Shown: positions 8,568 to 16,619 of the stretch, one piece after another
How the letters are laid out: each line of letters starts with the position of its first letter
How positions within the stretch are numbered: the first letter of the stretch is position 1
NCBI GenBank assembly: GCA_020060545.1
Contig: JAGUZX010000079.1
Coordinates: 1 to 40,980, forward strand
Length of the DNA: 40,980 bases
Direction of reading: 5' to 3'
Origin: Desulfovibrio sp.
GTDB taxonomy: Bacteria; Bacillota; Dethiobacteria; DTU022
Notes under the pieces: model-generated
Database searches by the model: none
Told to the model about the DNA's origin: nothing
Seen by the model: only the letters and a program-made list of their open reading frames with translations
Made by a program: the position numbers and the translations under genes

Positions 8568-10688
8568 TTAATGGCCGAAAAGAAAGATCAGCCCCAGGAT
8601 GATCACCAGGATCATGACGATCAACAAGAGATCGAAATCCAGGTTGGAAATGTTGACTACCTGAAAAAGCTTGCTGCCCCGCGGGCGGTAATCCACCTGG
8701 AAGAGAGTCTTAAAACCGCGGCGCAGGAGCAAGGCCAGATTGCCAAAAACAGCGTTGATCAGGGCCATCCAGAGCGCGTAAATCTTTTCCCTAACCTGGA
8801 CAACCGCCTTGTTCAGCCGGCGGCCGGCGCGGTCGATCAAATCTCCTTCAAAAAGACCCATGCCGCGGCAGACGGCGCCGAAGGCGGCGGGGATCCGCAA
8901 ATAGGACCCGTCGATACCTTGTTCCAGGCCGCCGCCTGCGGCCGTAAACAGCGCCAGGGAGCTCCTGCTGAGCGGGGCGTAGACAGCCCGGTCGATACTG
9001 AGCCAGGCCGGGAAGCTGACCTTTTGAAAAAGCTTGCGCCGTTTCAGCACATAGAGCAGGGTTAAGCCGAGGGCGATCGGGATCAGCACCCCCACCAAAT
9101 CAGCCGTGTTGAGAAAATGCTGCTTTAGTAAATAGTTAATTTTGTAACTATCGTAGGTAAAGCTGTTCGCCGCCGGGGCGATTGCCTTCTTTAAAACTGC
9201 CTGGGGCGCCAGCCCCAAGTAGAGGACGGCCGCGGCGATCGCACCAAAGACCGCTTTCTCCAAAAAGGGTTCCCGGGGGATTGAAGTTAAATGGGCCGGC
9301 CTGGATCCGGTGAAAATGCCGGTGAAGAGTTTAAAAATGTAGCAAACCGTCAGCGCCCCGGTAAGAGTAAAGATAATTTCGGCTAGGCGCAGCGAAAAGA
9401 GGTGGTGATGCTGGAAGGCTTCGACGATGGCATGGTGGAGCAGGGTTTTACTGATATAACCGTTGAAACCGGGGAACCCGGCGATGCCGGCGGCTGACAC
9501 TAAAAAGGCAACGGTGGTGACCGGCGCGCTGCGGGCCAGGCCGCCCAGGCGGGACAATTCCAATTCGTGGGTGCGGGCATATATCGCCCCGGCCATCATG
9601 AAGAGCCCAGCTTTGAAAAAGGCATGGTTGAGAATATGGTATGTAAAACCGCCAAAAGCGATCGCTCCTTCGTAACCAAGGTAGGCGGCGCAGCCGACTC
9701 CCATCAGGATATAACCCATCTGGCTGATGCTGCTGTAGGCGAGGATCCTTTTAATGTTGCTTTGGAACAAAGCCATTACCGCCGCGCTGAACATGGTCAC
9801 CACCGCGAACCAGATCATGACGTAGCCTGCGTTTTCGCTAAAATGCCAGTGGCCGTGCTCCGCTGCAGCGGGGGTGATGATCAGGTTGACCACCCTGATG
9901 ATGCCGTAGGCGCCGGTTTTTATCATGATGCCTGAAAGCAGGGCGCTCGCCGGGGAGGGGGCTACCGGGTGGGCCTTGGGCAGCCAGATATGGAGGGGCA
10001 CCATCCCGGCCTTGATTCCGAACCCGATCATGAGAAAAGCGGTGATAAAAAAGCGGGTGGAGCCGGCCCCGGCCAGCATCTCCCCTTGGGGCGTGATGGC
10101 GGTGGTCCCGGTGGCATATTGGAGCAGGAGGATGCCGGCCAGCAGGGAGAGGCCCCCGAAAATGCTCAGGTAGAGGTAATTACGTCCCGCGGCCATGGCT
10201 TCTTTTGTCTCGGCGTGAACAACCAGGACGTATGAAGTCAGCGACATCATTTCAAAAAAGAAGAAAAGGCTGAAAAGCTCCCCCGTCAGAAAAACGCCCA
10301 GGCACCCGGTCAGGGTCAGCATCAGGAAAGCGTAATAGCGGGTCCGCCGGTGTTCATGGGACATATAGGTCCAGGAAAAAAGGGCCGCCATGAACCAGAC
10401 CAGGGAAGCAAACAGGGCAAAGAGGGCCCCGAAAAGGTCTACCTTGAACTCGAAACCGACGCCCAGGTACTGCGGCCAAGTTAAGACAACCGGGGCCTCC
10501 AGGACGTTTAAAAACAACTGTACGCACAAATAAAATACGATGCCGCTGAAAGAGACGGCGACCAGGTTGCGCCATATTTCCCGGCGGTTGAAGAGGGCAA
10601 TCAGGACGGTTGCCAGCAGGGGAAAGGTGACAATGCACAGGGGGAGGTTGTCTAAGGTCAGGTTTATTGCAGCGGATAGAACAACCAT
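8568..10688 (-). CDS. Proton-pumping antiporter-like subunit, long form, first gene of operon
   Basis: A 706-residue paralogue of the last gene in this operon. It shares the whole core (LFFFFEMM, GFGIKAGMVPLHIWLPKAH, NHAFFK) and the about 200-residue C-terminal extension ending in NISNLDFDLLL and a final TM helix. The ATG at 10688 is chosen because AGAGGG precedes it at good distance and it begins directly before the first hydrophobic helix. An upstream ATG at 10751 would add 21 basic residues and has a ribosome site only 2 bp away. The five genes in order (long, short, short, short, long) suggest a membrane complex flanked by two extended subunits. Its redox or hydrolytic partner is not in the window. 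Confidence 0.84.
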   Translation of the reverse strand: MVVLSAAINLTLDNLPLCIVTFPLLATVLIALFNRREIWRNLVAVSFSGIVFYLCVQLFLNVLEAPVVLTWPQYLGVGFEFKVDLFGALFALFASLVWFMAALFSWTYMSHEHRRTRYYAFLMLTLTGCLGVFLTGELFSLFFFFEMMSLTSYVLVVHAETKEAMAAGRNYLYLSIFGGLSLLAGILLLQYATGTTAITPQGEMLAGAGSTRFFITAFLMIGFGIKAGMVPLHIWLPKAHPVAPSPASALLSGIMIKTGAYGIIRVVNLIITPAAAEHGHWHFSENAGYVMIWFAVVTMFSAAVMALFQSNIKRILAYSSISQMGYILMGVGCAAYLGYEGAIAFGGFTYHILNHAFFKAGLFMMAGAIYARTHELELSRLGGLARSAPVTTVAFLVSAAGIAGFPGFNGYISKTLLHHAIVEAFQHHHLFSLRLAEIIFTLTGALTVCYIFKLFTGIFTGSRPAHLTSIPREPFLEKAVFGAIAAAVLYLGLAPQAVLKKAIAPAANSFTYDSYKINYLLKQHFLNTADLVGVLIPIALGLTLLYVLKRRKLFQKVSFPAWLSIDRAVYAPLSRSSLALFTAAGGGLEQGIDGSYLRIPAAFGAVCRGMGLFEGDLIDRAGRRLNKAVVQVREKIYALWMALINAVFGNLALLLRRGFKTLFQVDYRPRGSKLFQVVNISNLDFDLLLIVMILVIILGLIFLFGH

Positions 10689-10716
10689 GAAGGGCCCTCT
10701 TTTCCCTAGTGAAATA

Positions 10717-10734
10717 AATAACTTATGCGTTATT
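10717..10734. promoter_or_regulatory. Palindrome upstream of the antiporter operon
   Basis: Perfect 6-bp arms (AATAAC, spacer TTATGC, GTTATT) lie 29 bp upstream of the first antiporter start, in the divergent region shared with the tat genes. It could be an operator for either direction; there is no independent evidence. Confidence 0.3.
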
Positions 10735-10944
10735 CGCTTTATCTTCACCATTTCCTTCTTTGCCCGCCAATGTTTGTGCGTTCAACACGGTGAATAATTT
10801 ACCGGCCCAGGCGAATTTTCTCGGAGCCCGTTTAGCGTTTCAAGCAAAAAAATAAAGGAGTTTCAATTGTTATGTAGAATGTTAATGAGGCTGAACAAGT
10901 TACAAATAGAACAAGGTTTCGGCCAAATACAGGAGGTGGAAGTC

Positions 10945-11136
10945 ATGTTTGGCGGCAGACCCGGGGTCTGGGAAATAGTGCTTATCCTTGTGGTAGCTTT
11001 GATTATCTTCGGCCCGGCCAAGCTTCCCGAACTGGGCCGCTCCATCGGCAAGGGAATCCGGGAATTCAAGCAGGCGACAAAGGACCTGGGGCGAAGCATG
11101 GCTCTGGACGATGAACCGGAAGAGCAGTCCAAGTAA
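10945..11136 (+). CDS. tatA: TatA-family twin-arginine translocase pore subunit (first copy)
   Basis: A 63-residue TatA. It has a short N-terminus, one TM helix ([15 protein letters not shown]), the [10 protein letters not shown] hinge and an amphipathic helix, then an acidic tail. It forms the size-variable pore that exports folded, often cofactor-loaded proteins. The ATG at 10945 follows AGGAGGTG. An in-frame TTG at 10867, itself preceded by AAAGGAG, would add 26 residues ahead of the TM; that would be abnormal for TatA but could be a leader read-through product. It opens a cluster of tatA, an fdhE remnant, tatA2 and tatC. Confidence 0.92.
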   Translation: MFGGRPGVWEIVLILVVALIIFGPAKLPELGRSIGKGIREFKQATKDLGRSMALDDEPEEQSK

Positions 11137-11388
11137 ACCGGAGCGGGGGGACGATCATTTTGCCGGAATAAAGAGCTTGCAAAGCTTCATTTTTTCTATG
11201 CCGACGAATTTCCCGGCCGCCGCGTCCAGCTGTGCGAGCAGTGCAAGAACTACCTCAAAACGGCGGCAGTCAAAGAGATCGGCCGGGAGCTCGTCCTGGA
11301 GCTGGAGCATATTTTTACGCTGCTGCTTGATTGCGTGGCCCGGCGCGAGGGCTACCGGCCCGGCGAGGACCTGGCAGTCTTAATCTAG
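11137..11388 (+). pseudogene. fdhE: Decayed C-terminal fragment of an FdhE-type formate dehydrogenase maturation protein
   Basis: The frame directly after the tatA stop is open for 83 codons and encodes the recognisable end of FdhE. It reads KLHFFYADEF, then RVQLCEQCKNYLKT (the second CxxC pair), then a helical end with LLLDCVARREGY. No ATG, GTG or TTG precedes the homologous part in this frame and the first zinc-ribbon half is gone, so it looks like a remnant from a deletion that removed roughly three quarters of the gene. FdhE-type proteins assist formate dehydrogenase assembly, which fits the surrounding tat and mobA genes. A functional short protein from a non-canonical start cannot be excluded. 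Confidence 0.6.
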
Positions 11389-11411
11389 ACTTAAAAAAGG
11401 AGCTGAAAAAG

Positions 11412-11603
11412 ATGTTTGGTGGAAGGCCCGGAATTTGGGAACTGGTGTTAATCCTGGCTGTCGTGGTCTTGATCTTCGGCGGCAAGAAGCTGCCGGAGCT
11501 GGCCAGGGCCGTCGGCAAAAGCGTAAACGAACTGAAGGAAGGCCTGCGGAGCAAGGCGTCACCGGAAGAGGCTCCCCCGTCCGCTCCTGAGAAAAAACAA
11601 TAA
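11412..11603 (+). CDS. tatA: TatA-family twin-arginine translocase subunit (second copy)
   Basis: A second 63-residue TatA, nearly identical at its N-terminus to the first (MFGGRPGIWE versus [10 protein letters not shown]). It has one TM helix, FGGKKLPELA at the hinge, an amphipathic helix and a Pro/Glu-rich tail. The ATG at 11412 follows AAGGAG. Together with TatC, a TatA-TatC minimal system with two TatA variants is expected; there is no TatB-like longer protein. The repeat of the N-terminal coding sequence on both sides of the fdhE fragment suggests that duplication brought the two copies together. Confidence 0.92.
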   Translation: MFGGRPGIWELVLILAVVVLIFGGKKLPELARAVGKSVNELKEGLRSKASPEEAPPSAPEKKQ

Positions 11604-11627
11604 TTTGCCGAAGGGTATGTCACTGCA

Positions 11628-12392
11628 TTGAAAAGAAAAACCGACAGCTCCATGACGGTGCTGGAGCATCTTTCCGAACTGCGCAAGCGCTTTATAATCT
11701 CGGCCGGCGCTTTCCTGGCGGCGTCGATTATTAGTTTTACCAGGATCGACCTGGTCCGCCGGTTTATAACCGGGCCCCTGGGTGATTTTAAATTGATTTA
11801 TCTCTCTCCGCCGGAGGCGCTTACCGCCAATTTAAGGCTTGCGTTTGTGGCCGGGGCGGCTCTTGCGTCGCCGCTGCTGATCTGGCAACTGGCTGCTTTT
11901 TTAAGCCCCGCTTTTACGCGGCGGGAGAAAAGGTTCTTTTTTTTCATCGTCTTTGGTATCTGCTTTCTGTTTGCGGCCGGGGTTGTATTTGCCTACAGCG
12001 TCGTTTTCCCTTTCACCCTTCATTTTTTTCTGCAGTTTGCCTCCGCCGACCTGGAACCCCGTTTCACGATCAGTGAATATATTTCTTTTGCGTTATCGCT
12101 TCACATTGCTTTCGGGCTGGTTTTTCAGCTTCCCCTGCTTTCCTGGGCCCTGGGCCGCATGGGGGTCGTTTCGGCGAAATTCTTAAGGCGCAACCGCAAG
12201 TACGCCATCCTGGTGATGCTGGTTATCGCGGCGATCATTACACCGCCCGATGTAATCTCGCAAATTATTATGGTCGTGCCCCTCCTGCTGCTCTACGAAA
12301 TTGGCGTAATTATGGTTGTCATCAGTGAAAGAAAAAGAGCCGAAGGACTCGCCCCGGGGAACCGGGAGGTCGGGCTGGAGTTAAAATCTTGA
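11628..12392 (+). CDS. tatC: Sec-independent protein translocase TatC
   Basis: A 254-residue TatC with six predicted TM helices. It serves as the receptor for twin-arginine signal peptides. Family landmarks are LEHLSELRKR at the cytoplasmic N-terminus, FLSPAFTRREKRFF, the glutamate in the third TM region (FTISEYISF) and the ITPPDVISQ segment before the last helices. The start is taken as a TTG at 11628 with AAGGG about 11 bp upstream. An ATG at 11652 has no ribosome site and would cut into the first conserved block. It lies 24 bp after tatA2. Confidence 0.92.
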   Translation: MKRKTDSSMTVLEHLSELRKRFIISAGAFLAASIISFTRIDLVRRFITGPLGDFKLIYLSPPEALTANLRLAFVAGAALASPLLIWQLAAFLSPAFTRREKRFFFFIVFGICFLFAAGVVFAYSVVFPFTLHFFLQFASADLEPRFTISEYISFALSLHIAFGLVFQLPLLSWALGRMGVVSAKFLRRNRKYAILVMLVIAAIITPPDVISQIIMVVPLLLLYEIGVIMVVISERKRAEGLAPGNREVGLELKS

Positions 12393-12416
12393 CAAAACAG
12401 CGGGTTTTGCTTTAAT
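12389..12416 (+). promoter_or_regulatory. Sigma-70-type promoter for mobA
   Basis: The -35 TTGACA is a perfect match, followed by a 16-bp spacer and -10 TTTAAT. It overlaps the tatC stop codon and lies 60 bp before the mobA start. Confidence 0.6.
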
Positions 12417-12475
12417 CTCATCTCACAGCTGCTCACCTCTTACTTCTTACTTCTCAATTGGAAGGTGTATTTAAC

Positions 12476-13123
12476 TTGGACTGCAGGCAAACGCGGGGGG
12501 CGGTCATCCTGGCGGGCGGGGACAGCAAGCGCATCGGCCGGCCGAAACCGCTTCTGGAACTGGGCGGGGAAACCCTGATCGAAAGAATGGTAAGGCAGTT
12601 AAGCCTTTTTTTTGGGCAGATTACAATCGTTACCGATCAAAAAGAGCTTTTTAAAGGCCTTCCGGTCACCCTTGCCGGAGACATCTTGACGGGTCCCTGT
12701 AAAAGCCCCTTGCGGGGGATTCACGCGGGCCTCAGCGCTTCCAGCCTGCCGTACCAGTTTTTCACGGCCTGCGACATGCCTTTTCTAAACTTGCCGTTGA
12801 TCGAATATATGGCCGGTTTTGCCGGCGTTTACGACGTGGTGGTCCCCCGTGTCGGGGATTATTACCAGCCGCTGCACGGATATTACCGCCGCTCCTGCAT
12901 CGAGATAATCCGGCGGCAACTGGAAAACGAGCGCTATAAAACCACCGACTTTTACAGCCTGCTCAACGTCAGGTATATCGGGTTGGCAGAAATAAGCAGG
13001 TTTGATCCCGGCCAGGATACTTTTTTCAACATCAACAGCTGGGCCGATTACGAGAAAGCGCTCCGGATGCTGCAAGGCAAGGACGGGCCGCCCGAGGCGC
13101 CGGCCGGAAACGGGGATAGCTAA
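12476..13123 (+). CDS. mobA: Molybdenum cofactor guanylyltransferase
   Basis: A 215-residue MobA-type nucleotidyltransferase that joins GMP to molybdopterin to make the dinucleotide cofactor used by DMSO-reductase-family enzymes such as formate dehydrogenase. Motifs seen are ILAGGDSKRIGRPK (GTP loop), a CDMPFLN metal-binding aspartate block and FFNINSWADYE near the C-terminus. The TTG at 12476 is preferred because GAAGGTG lies 8 bp upstream; an in-frame TTG at 12458 lacks a site. It sits next to tat genes and an fdhE relic, consistent with Mo/W enzyme export, although no formate dehydrogenase structural gene is present here. Confidence 0.9.
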   Translation: MDCRQTRGAVILAGGDSKRIGRPKPLLELGGETLIERMVRQLSLFFGQITIVTDQKELFKGLPVTLAGDILTGPCKSPLRGIHAGLSASSLPYQFFTACDMPFLNLPLIEYMAGFAGVYDVVVPRVGDYYQPLHGYYRRSCIEIIRRQLENERYKTTDFYSLLNVRYIGLAEISRFDPGQDTFFNINSWADYEKALRMLQGKDGPPEAPAGNGDS

Positions 13124-13203
13124 CTGCACGTGCCCGGCGCATGCCTCGTCCTCTTCCTTTCCGGCACCGTTGGGGCGGGCGGAGCATGCGCCTCCCGGAA
13201 GAG

Positions 13204-13232
13204 AAAGGGTTGCTGGAGGTGACAACCTTTTT
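13204..13232 (+). terminator. Rho-independent terminator after mobA
   Basis: An AAAGGGTTG arm pairs with CAACCTTT with one bulged base, and five Ts complete the element. A larger inverted repeat (GGCGCATGC at 13136-13144 with GCATGCGCC at 13184-13192) lies between the stop codon and this hairpin. Both sit between convergent mobA and lnt. Confidence 0.55.
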
Positions 13233-13245
13233 CCGGGTGCTCGCC

Positions 13246-14787
13246 TCAGAAGATCTTTTGTTTTGGCGCCGCTTTAAACCGGAAAACGATCAGATTGGCC
13301 AATAAAAAGAGCCCCCAGAGCGCTGGAAAGTAGTCCCCGGCCAGGGTGTAGATTGTTTTCCGCCTGGACAGGTCCAGAGGCAGGATGAAAAAAGCGCGTT
13401 CTGATTTGCCGGAGCGGAGCAGTTCTCTCCCCCGGTAATCGAAAGAGATGGTAATCCCGCTGTTGGCGACCTGCGTTACTCCGGCGCCGGTCTCCGCCGC
13501 GCGGATGGCGGCTACGTGGGCATGCTGATCCAGCCCGATGGTTTCCCCGAACCAGACGTCGTTGGTGAGGACGAAGAGGTGGCGTCCACCCTGGCGGGCA
13601 AAAAGGCGGGTGTAGTCCCCGAAGTAAGATTCGAAACAAACGACTCCGCTTATCGGTGTCCCCGCGAGGTCAAAAATGGTGATTTCCTCCCCCGCGGTGT
13701 AGCTCCCCAGGATAAAGTCCAGCTCCAGCAGCTTGTTGAGCGCTTCCTCGAGGGGGAAGTACTCCACAAACGGCACCAGGCGTCTTTTATAATAAGCCTG
13801 GAAATGGTCGTTGCCCGGTGTCAGGAGGACAACGGCGTTATAGAGGAAATCTCCGGCCTTAAGCCGGGCCCCGTAAAGAATGCTTACCCCCAGTTCCCGT
13901 GCCAGCGCCGTCATTTCCGGCCGGTGTGCGGCGGCCTGGCCATGCACATACAGGTCCACCACTGTTTCCGGCCACACCACCAGCTTAACCCGGGGTTCCG
14001 CCGTTGCGGCCTGCCGGGTCAGCTCTAGGTGGCGCTGCAAGATAAGCTCTTTCCCCTGGCGGGATAGGATCTCATCCGGGGCGCTGTTGCCCTGGATCAG
14101 GGCCGTCCAGATGGGGGCATTTTCCCTCTGCACCCGGAACAGCTCCGGCAAAAGCAGGCCTCCCGCCAGGAGCAGTCCCACCAGGACCGCGGCCGCGCGT
14201 AAGGCTTTGCCCCGCAACCGGCCGGCACAGCCGAGGAGCACGATGCTTTGGAACGCCGCCATCAAAAAAGATAAACCCCAGTAACCAAAAACCGCGGTCA
14301 GGTTAAGCAGGGGGGTATAGCGCCATTGGGTATAACCGAGGTAGCCGACGGTATAACCGGTAAAACCGATGGAACGGGCGTACTCCATCAAGAGCCACAG
14401 GGCGGGTAGGATCAAGCTCAGGCTCAACGGGCCGCTTAGCCGCCCAGCCCGGCATACAGCCAGGGCAAAGAGAGCATGAAGCAGGCTTAAATAAAGGATC
14501 AGCAGGACTACCGCTGCGAAAGCCAGGGGCGGGCGCAGGTGGTCAAAAAGGACTCCGGCCAGGTAAAGGTTCAAATGCAGGTGGAGCGGGATGCCGCTGA
14601 TCATCCCGCCGGCAAAAGCCTGGCGGGGCGATGCCCGCAGGCAAAACCAGAGTAAAGGGGTTAGGGCCAGCCAGGCCAGGTAGCCTTGATTCAGGGGAGG
14701 AAAAGCCGCTGCCAGGAGCAGCCCTGAAAAAAGAGGCCAGCCGTAATCTTTCCATGTCAACGGGCGGCGTAATGCTGATTCGAGCAT
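13246..14787 (-). CDS. lnt: Apolipoprotein N-acyltransferase
   Basis: A 513-residue membrane enzyme with an N-terminal block of about six TM helices and a C-terminal nitrilase-like domain that transfers an acyl chain to the N-terminal cysteine of lipoproteins. The nitrilase triad is complete: Glu in VVWPETV, Lys in YYKRRLVPFVEYFP and Cys in VVCFESYF. The ATG at 14787 follows GAAGGGGG. Lnt is classic in Gram-negatives and actinobacteria and less common in Firmicutes. The window has at least two lipoprotein substrates (the DUF4349 protein and ZnuA). It appears monocistronic, convergent with mobA and divergent from the marR-type gene. Confidence 0.93.
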   Translation of the reverse strand: MLESALRRPLTWKDYGWPLFSGLLLAAAFPPLNQGYLAWLALTPLLWFCLRASPRQAFAGGMISGIPLHLHLNLYLAGVLFDHLRPPLAFAAVVLLILYLSLLHALFALAVCRAGRLSGPLSLSLILPALWLLMEYARSIGFTGYTVGYLGYTQWRYTPLLNLTAVFGYWGLSFLMAAFQSIVLLGCAGRLRGKALRAAAVLVGLLLAGGLLLPELFRVQRENAPIWTALIQGNSAPDEILSRQGKELILQRHLELTRQAATAEPRVKLVVWPETVVDLYVHGQAAAHRPEMTALARELGVSILYGARLKAGDFLYNAVVLLTPGNDHFQAYYKRRLVPFVEYFPLEEALNKLLELDFILGSYTAGEEITIFDLAGTPISGVVCFESYFGDYTRLFARQGGRHLFVLTNDVWFGETIGLDQHAHVAAIRAAETGAGVTQVANSGITISFDYRGRELLRSGKSERAFFILPLDLSRRKTIYTLAGDYFPALWGLFLLANLIVFRFKAAPKQKIF

Positions 14788-14884
14788 GCTGTTCCCCCTT
14801 CTTTGCCTGATCTTAGTTTAGCATATCAAGGGGCCGCAGGGAATAAGGCCGGTCCCGCCGGCTGTTTTCCAGGAAAATACTTTC

Positions 14885-14913
14885 TTGACTCAATATTGGC
14901 TAAATGATATAAA
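14885..14913 (+). promoter_or_regulatory. Sigma-70-type promoter for the MarR gene
   Basis: -35 TTGACT, 17-bp spacer and -10 TATAAA lie 57 bp upstream of the MarR start, in the divergent region with lnt. A second AT-rich hexamer, TATAAT, follows immediately. Confidence 0.65.
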
Positions 14914-14969
14914 TATAATCATTAAAAAGCAATGCTGCCGCCGGCCAAGTGAAGGCCGTTTGGGGGTTT

Positions 14970-15431
14970 ATGACGATCGAGAAGGAAAATCTGCTGGAAT
15001 ATATCAAGGAGCTGGACCTGGTTTTCAGCCGGCTGGCGTACCGGTTGAGGGTATTGTTCAGCAGGTACACCGTCGATGAAATTACCGATACCCAATTTAT
15101 CGTCCTGCGCTGCCTGCGCAAGGGTCCGGGCAATACTTCATACCTGGCCCAGGTCCTCGGGGTTACCCTCAGCGCCGTGACCGCCCTGATTAACCGCCTT
15201 TATAAAATGGGGCTCGTGACGCGGGAAAGGCAGGACAGGGACAGGCGGCAGGTATGGATCAGCATCACCCCCAAAGGGCAGCAGGTGCTGAAAGATGTGG
15301 AAGACAAACGCCACCTGCTCCTGGCGCTCTACTTCTCACGTTTTTCGGAAGCGGAAAGGAAACAGCTCCTGTCGCTGCTGCAGCAGGTAATCCGCCTGTT
15401 CGAACGGGATGATATCCTAAAAGAAGAATAG
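14970..15431 (+). CDS. MarR-family transcriptional regulator
   Basis: A 153-residue winged-helix regulator. The DNA-recognition region (SYLAQVLGVTLSAVTALINRL) is followed by the wing (MGLVTRERQDRDRRQVWISIT), with its conserved D-x-R-D-R-R core. N- and C-terminal helices would form the dimer interface. The ATG at 14970 gives a normal MarR N-terminus; a GTG at 14949 would add seven residues. Family members repress adjacent genes and respond to small ligands or oxidation. No obvious target operon is co-oriented here, so it may act on the divergent lnt promoter or elsewhere. Confidence 0.87.
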   Translation: MTIEKENLLEYIKELDLVFSRLAYRLRVLFSRYTVDEITDTQFIVLRCLRKGPGNTSYLAQVLGVTLSAVTALINRLYKMGLVTRERQDRDRRQVWISITPKGQQVLKDVEDKRHLLLALYFSRFSEAERKQLLSLLQQVIRLFERDDILKEE

Positions 15432-15533
15432 ATCAAGGGGACGGTTCTCTTGATCTATTAAAGATTAAGGGCGAATCATGGGGGGGCGGTTCTTTTCAAA
15501 AATAGATCAACGGAACCGTCCCCCTGATCTATT
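15427..15533. repeat. Long imperfect inverted repeat (REP/MITE-like) after the MarR gene
   Basis: The left arm reads AATAGATCA-AGGGGACGGTTC and the right arm GGAACCGTCCCC-CTGATCTATT, with about 20 bp each and one mismatch. The arms enclose about 60 bp containing a second GGCGGTTCTTTT half-copy. The left arm overlaps the marR stop codon and the right arm ends 3 bp from the end of the convergent DUF4349 gene. GGGGACGGTTC-type palindromes are, to my knowledge, dispersed repeats in related genomes; that needs a genome-wide count. Confidence 0.65.
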
Positions 15534-15535
15534 TG

Positions 15536-16447
15536 TTAGGCCGGCGGGGTATTCCGTCCGCGGTCCCGGCGGATGATTAAGAACCGGATCAGCAGCGCCA
15601 AGAGGGCCAATATCACCAGGGCCGGCAGCATCGCCGACAGGACAACGATAAGGCCGGCGAAAGCGGTGCTGACAAAGTTGATGCTGCGCACGAACGCTTC
15701 CTTGATCCTGACACCCAGGTTGGCAAAGGGAGCAGGCGAAATGTTTTGCGTGGCGATCGCTTCTTCTTTAATGCGGAGGTTGATCGTGGAAAAAACGACC
15801 TGGTCCTGCAGGTAGGTAAACTGGGCGGTCATCGCTTCGATTTCGCTCCGCACCCTGCCCAGTTCTTTTTCCACTTGCAAGACTTCTTCAATTTTCACGG
15901 CCATCTTCAAGATTTCCCGCAGCCGTTCTTCCTGGGCGTGCAGGGTCTTTATTCTTGCTTCCATGTCGATATATTGCATGGTTACATCTTGGTTGGACTG
16001 GCCTACATTGGTAGCTTTTCCCAGTGCCTGCAGCCGATCCATAACCGGATCAAACTGGGCTGCCGGTACGCGCAGGGTAAGCTCGGCGGCGTAGAGGTCG
16101 TCCTTCAGTTCGTAAATATAGGCGCTGCCGATAATGCCGCCGGCGGAGGCAACGATGTTTTTAACCTGGCTTACGGTCTCCCGCGTATTCGAAACCGTCA
16201 ATTCCAGAGAGCCGTTGCGGATCACGTGGCGCTCCTGGGACTGGCCGACCACCTGGCCGTAAATTACACCGGGATGGCCACCCTCTTTGGCGGCATAAAC
16301 ATTAGCAGTATCTGCGAATGAGCCCCGATCCGCGGGCGCCGCCTGGTCTTGTACGGTTTGCGCCCCGCAGGAGGTCAGGGTTAGAGCGGCCAGGCCCGCT
16401 AAAAGCAAGAAGAAACATAATAAGATAGTTTTTTTGGACGAGATCAT
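15536..16447 (-). CDS. DUF4349-family lipoprotein
   Basis: A 303-residue secreted lipoprotein. A hydrophobic signal ends in the lipobox LTSC, and the mature part begins at that Cys. The body has the DUF4349 pattern: a beta-rich segment (NGSLELTVSNT), RVPAAQFDPVMDRLQALG, a long coiled coil (IEEVLQVEKELGRVRSEIE) and DQVVFSTINLRI. A C-terminal TM helix is followed by a basic tail. The ATG at 16447 sits 9 bp after AGGAGAGG; a GTG at 16456 lies inside that site. The function of the family is not established; membrane or envelope stress roles are only suggested. It is probably a substrate of the neighbouring Lnt. Confidence 0.85.
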   Translation of the reverse strand: MISSKKTILLCFFLLLAGLAALTLTSCGAQTVQDQAAPADRGSFADTANVYAAKEGGHPGVIYGQVVGQSQERHVIRNGSLELTVSNTRETVSQVKNIVASAGGIIGSAYIYELKDDLYAAELTLRVPAAQFDPVMDRLQALGKATNVGQSNQDVTMQYIDMEARIKTLHAQEERLREILKMAVKIEEVLQVEKELGRVRSEIEAMTAQFTYLQDQVVFSTINLRIKEEAIATQNISPAPFANLGVRIKEAFVRSINFVSTAFAGLIVVLSAMLPALVILALLALLIRFLIIRRDRGRNTPPA

Positions 16448-16619
16448 GGTTTTCACCTCTCCTTTTTGTATATGACCCCTGACTCATCTAAAAAGTTTAT
16501 AAATATTTTGCCGCTGGCCGTAAAATAGTTTGATCAACATCCAGAATGATGTTCATTTGTACAGGCAGAATAGTTTTTACGCGCAAACATTACCGGGGGA
16601 AGGGATGCGGGCGCAGCAC

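Noticed and set aside
12395-12475. Extended mobA start at TTG 12458
   Set aside because: The site lies upstream of the GAAGGTG ribosome site that correctly spaces the TTG at 12476.
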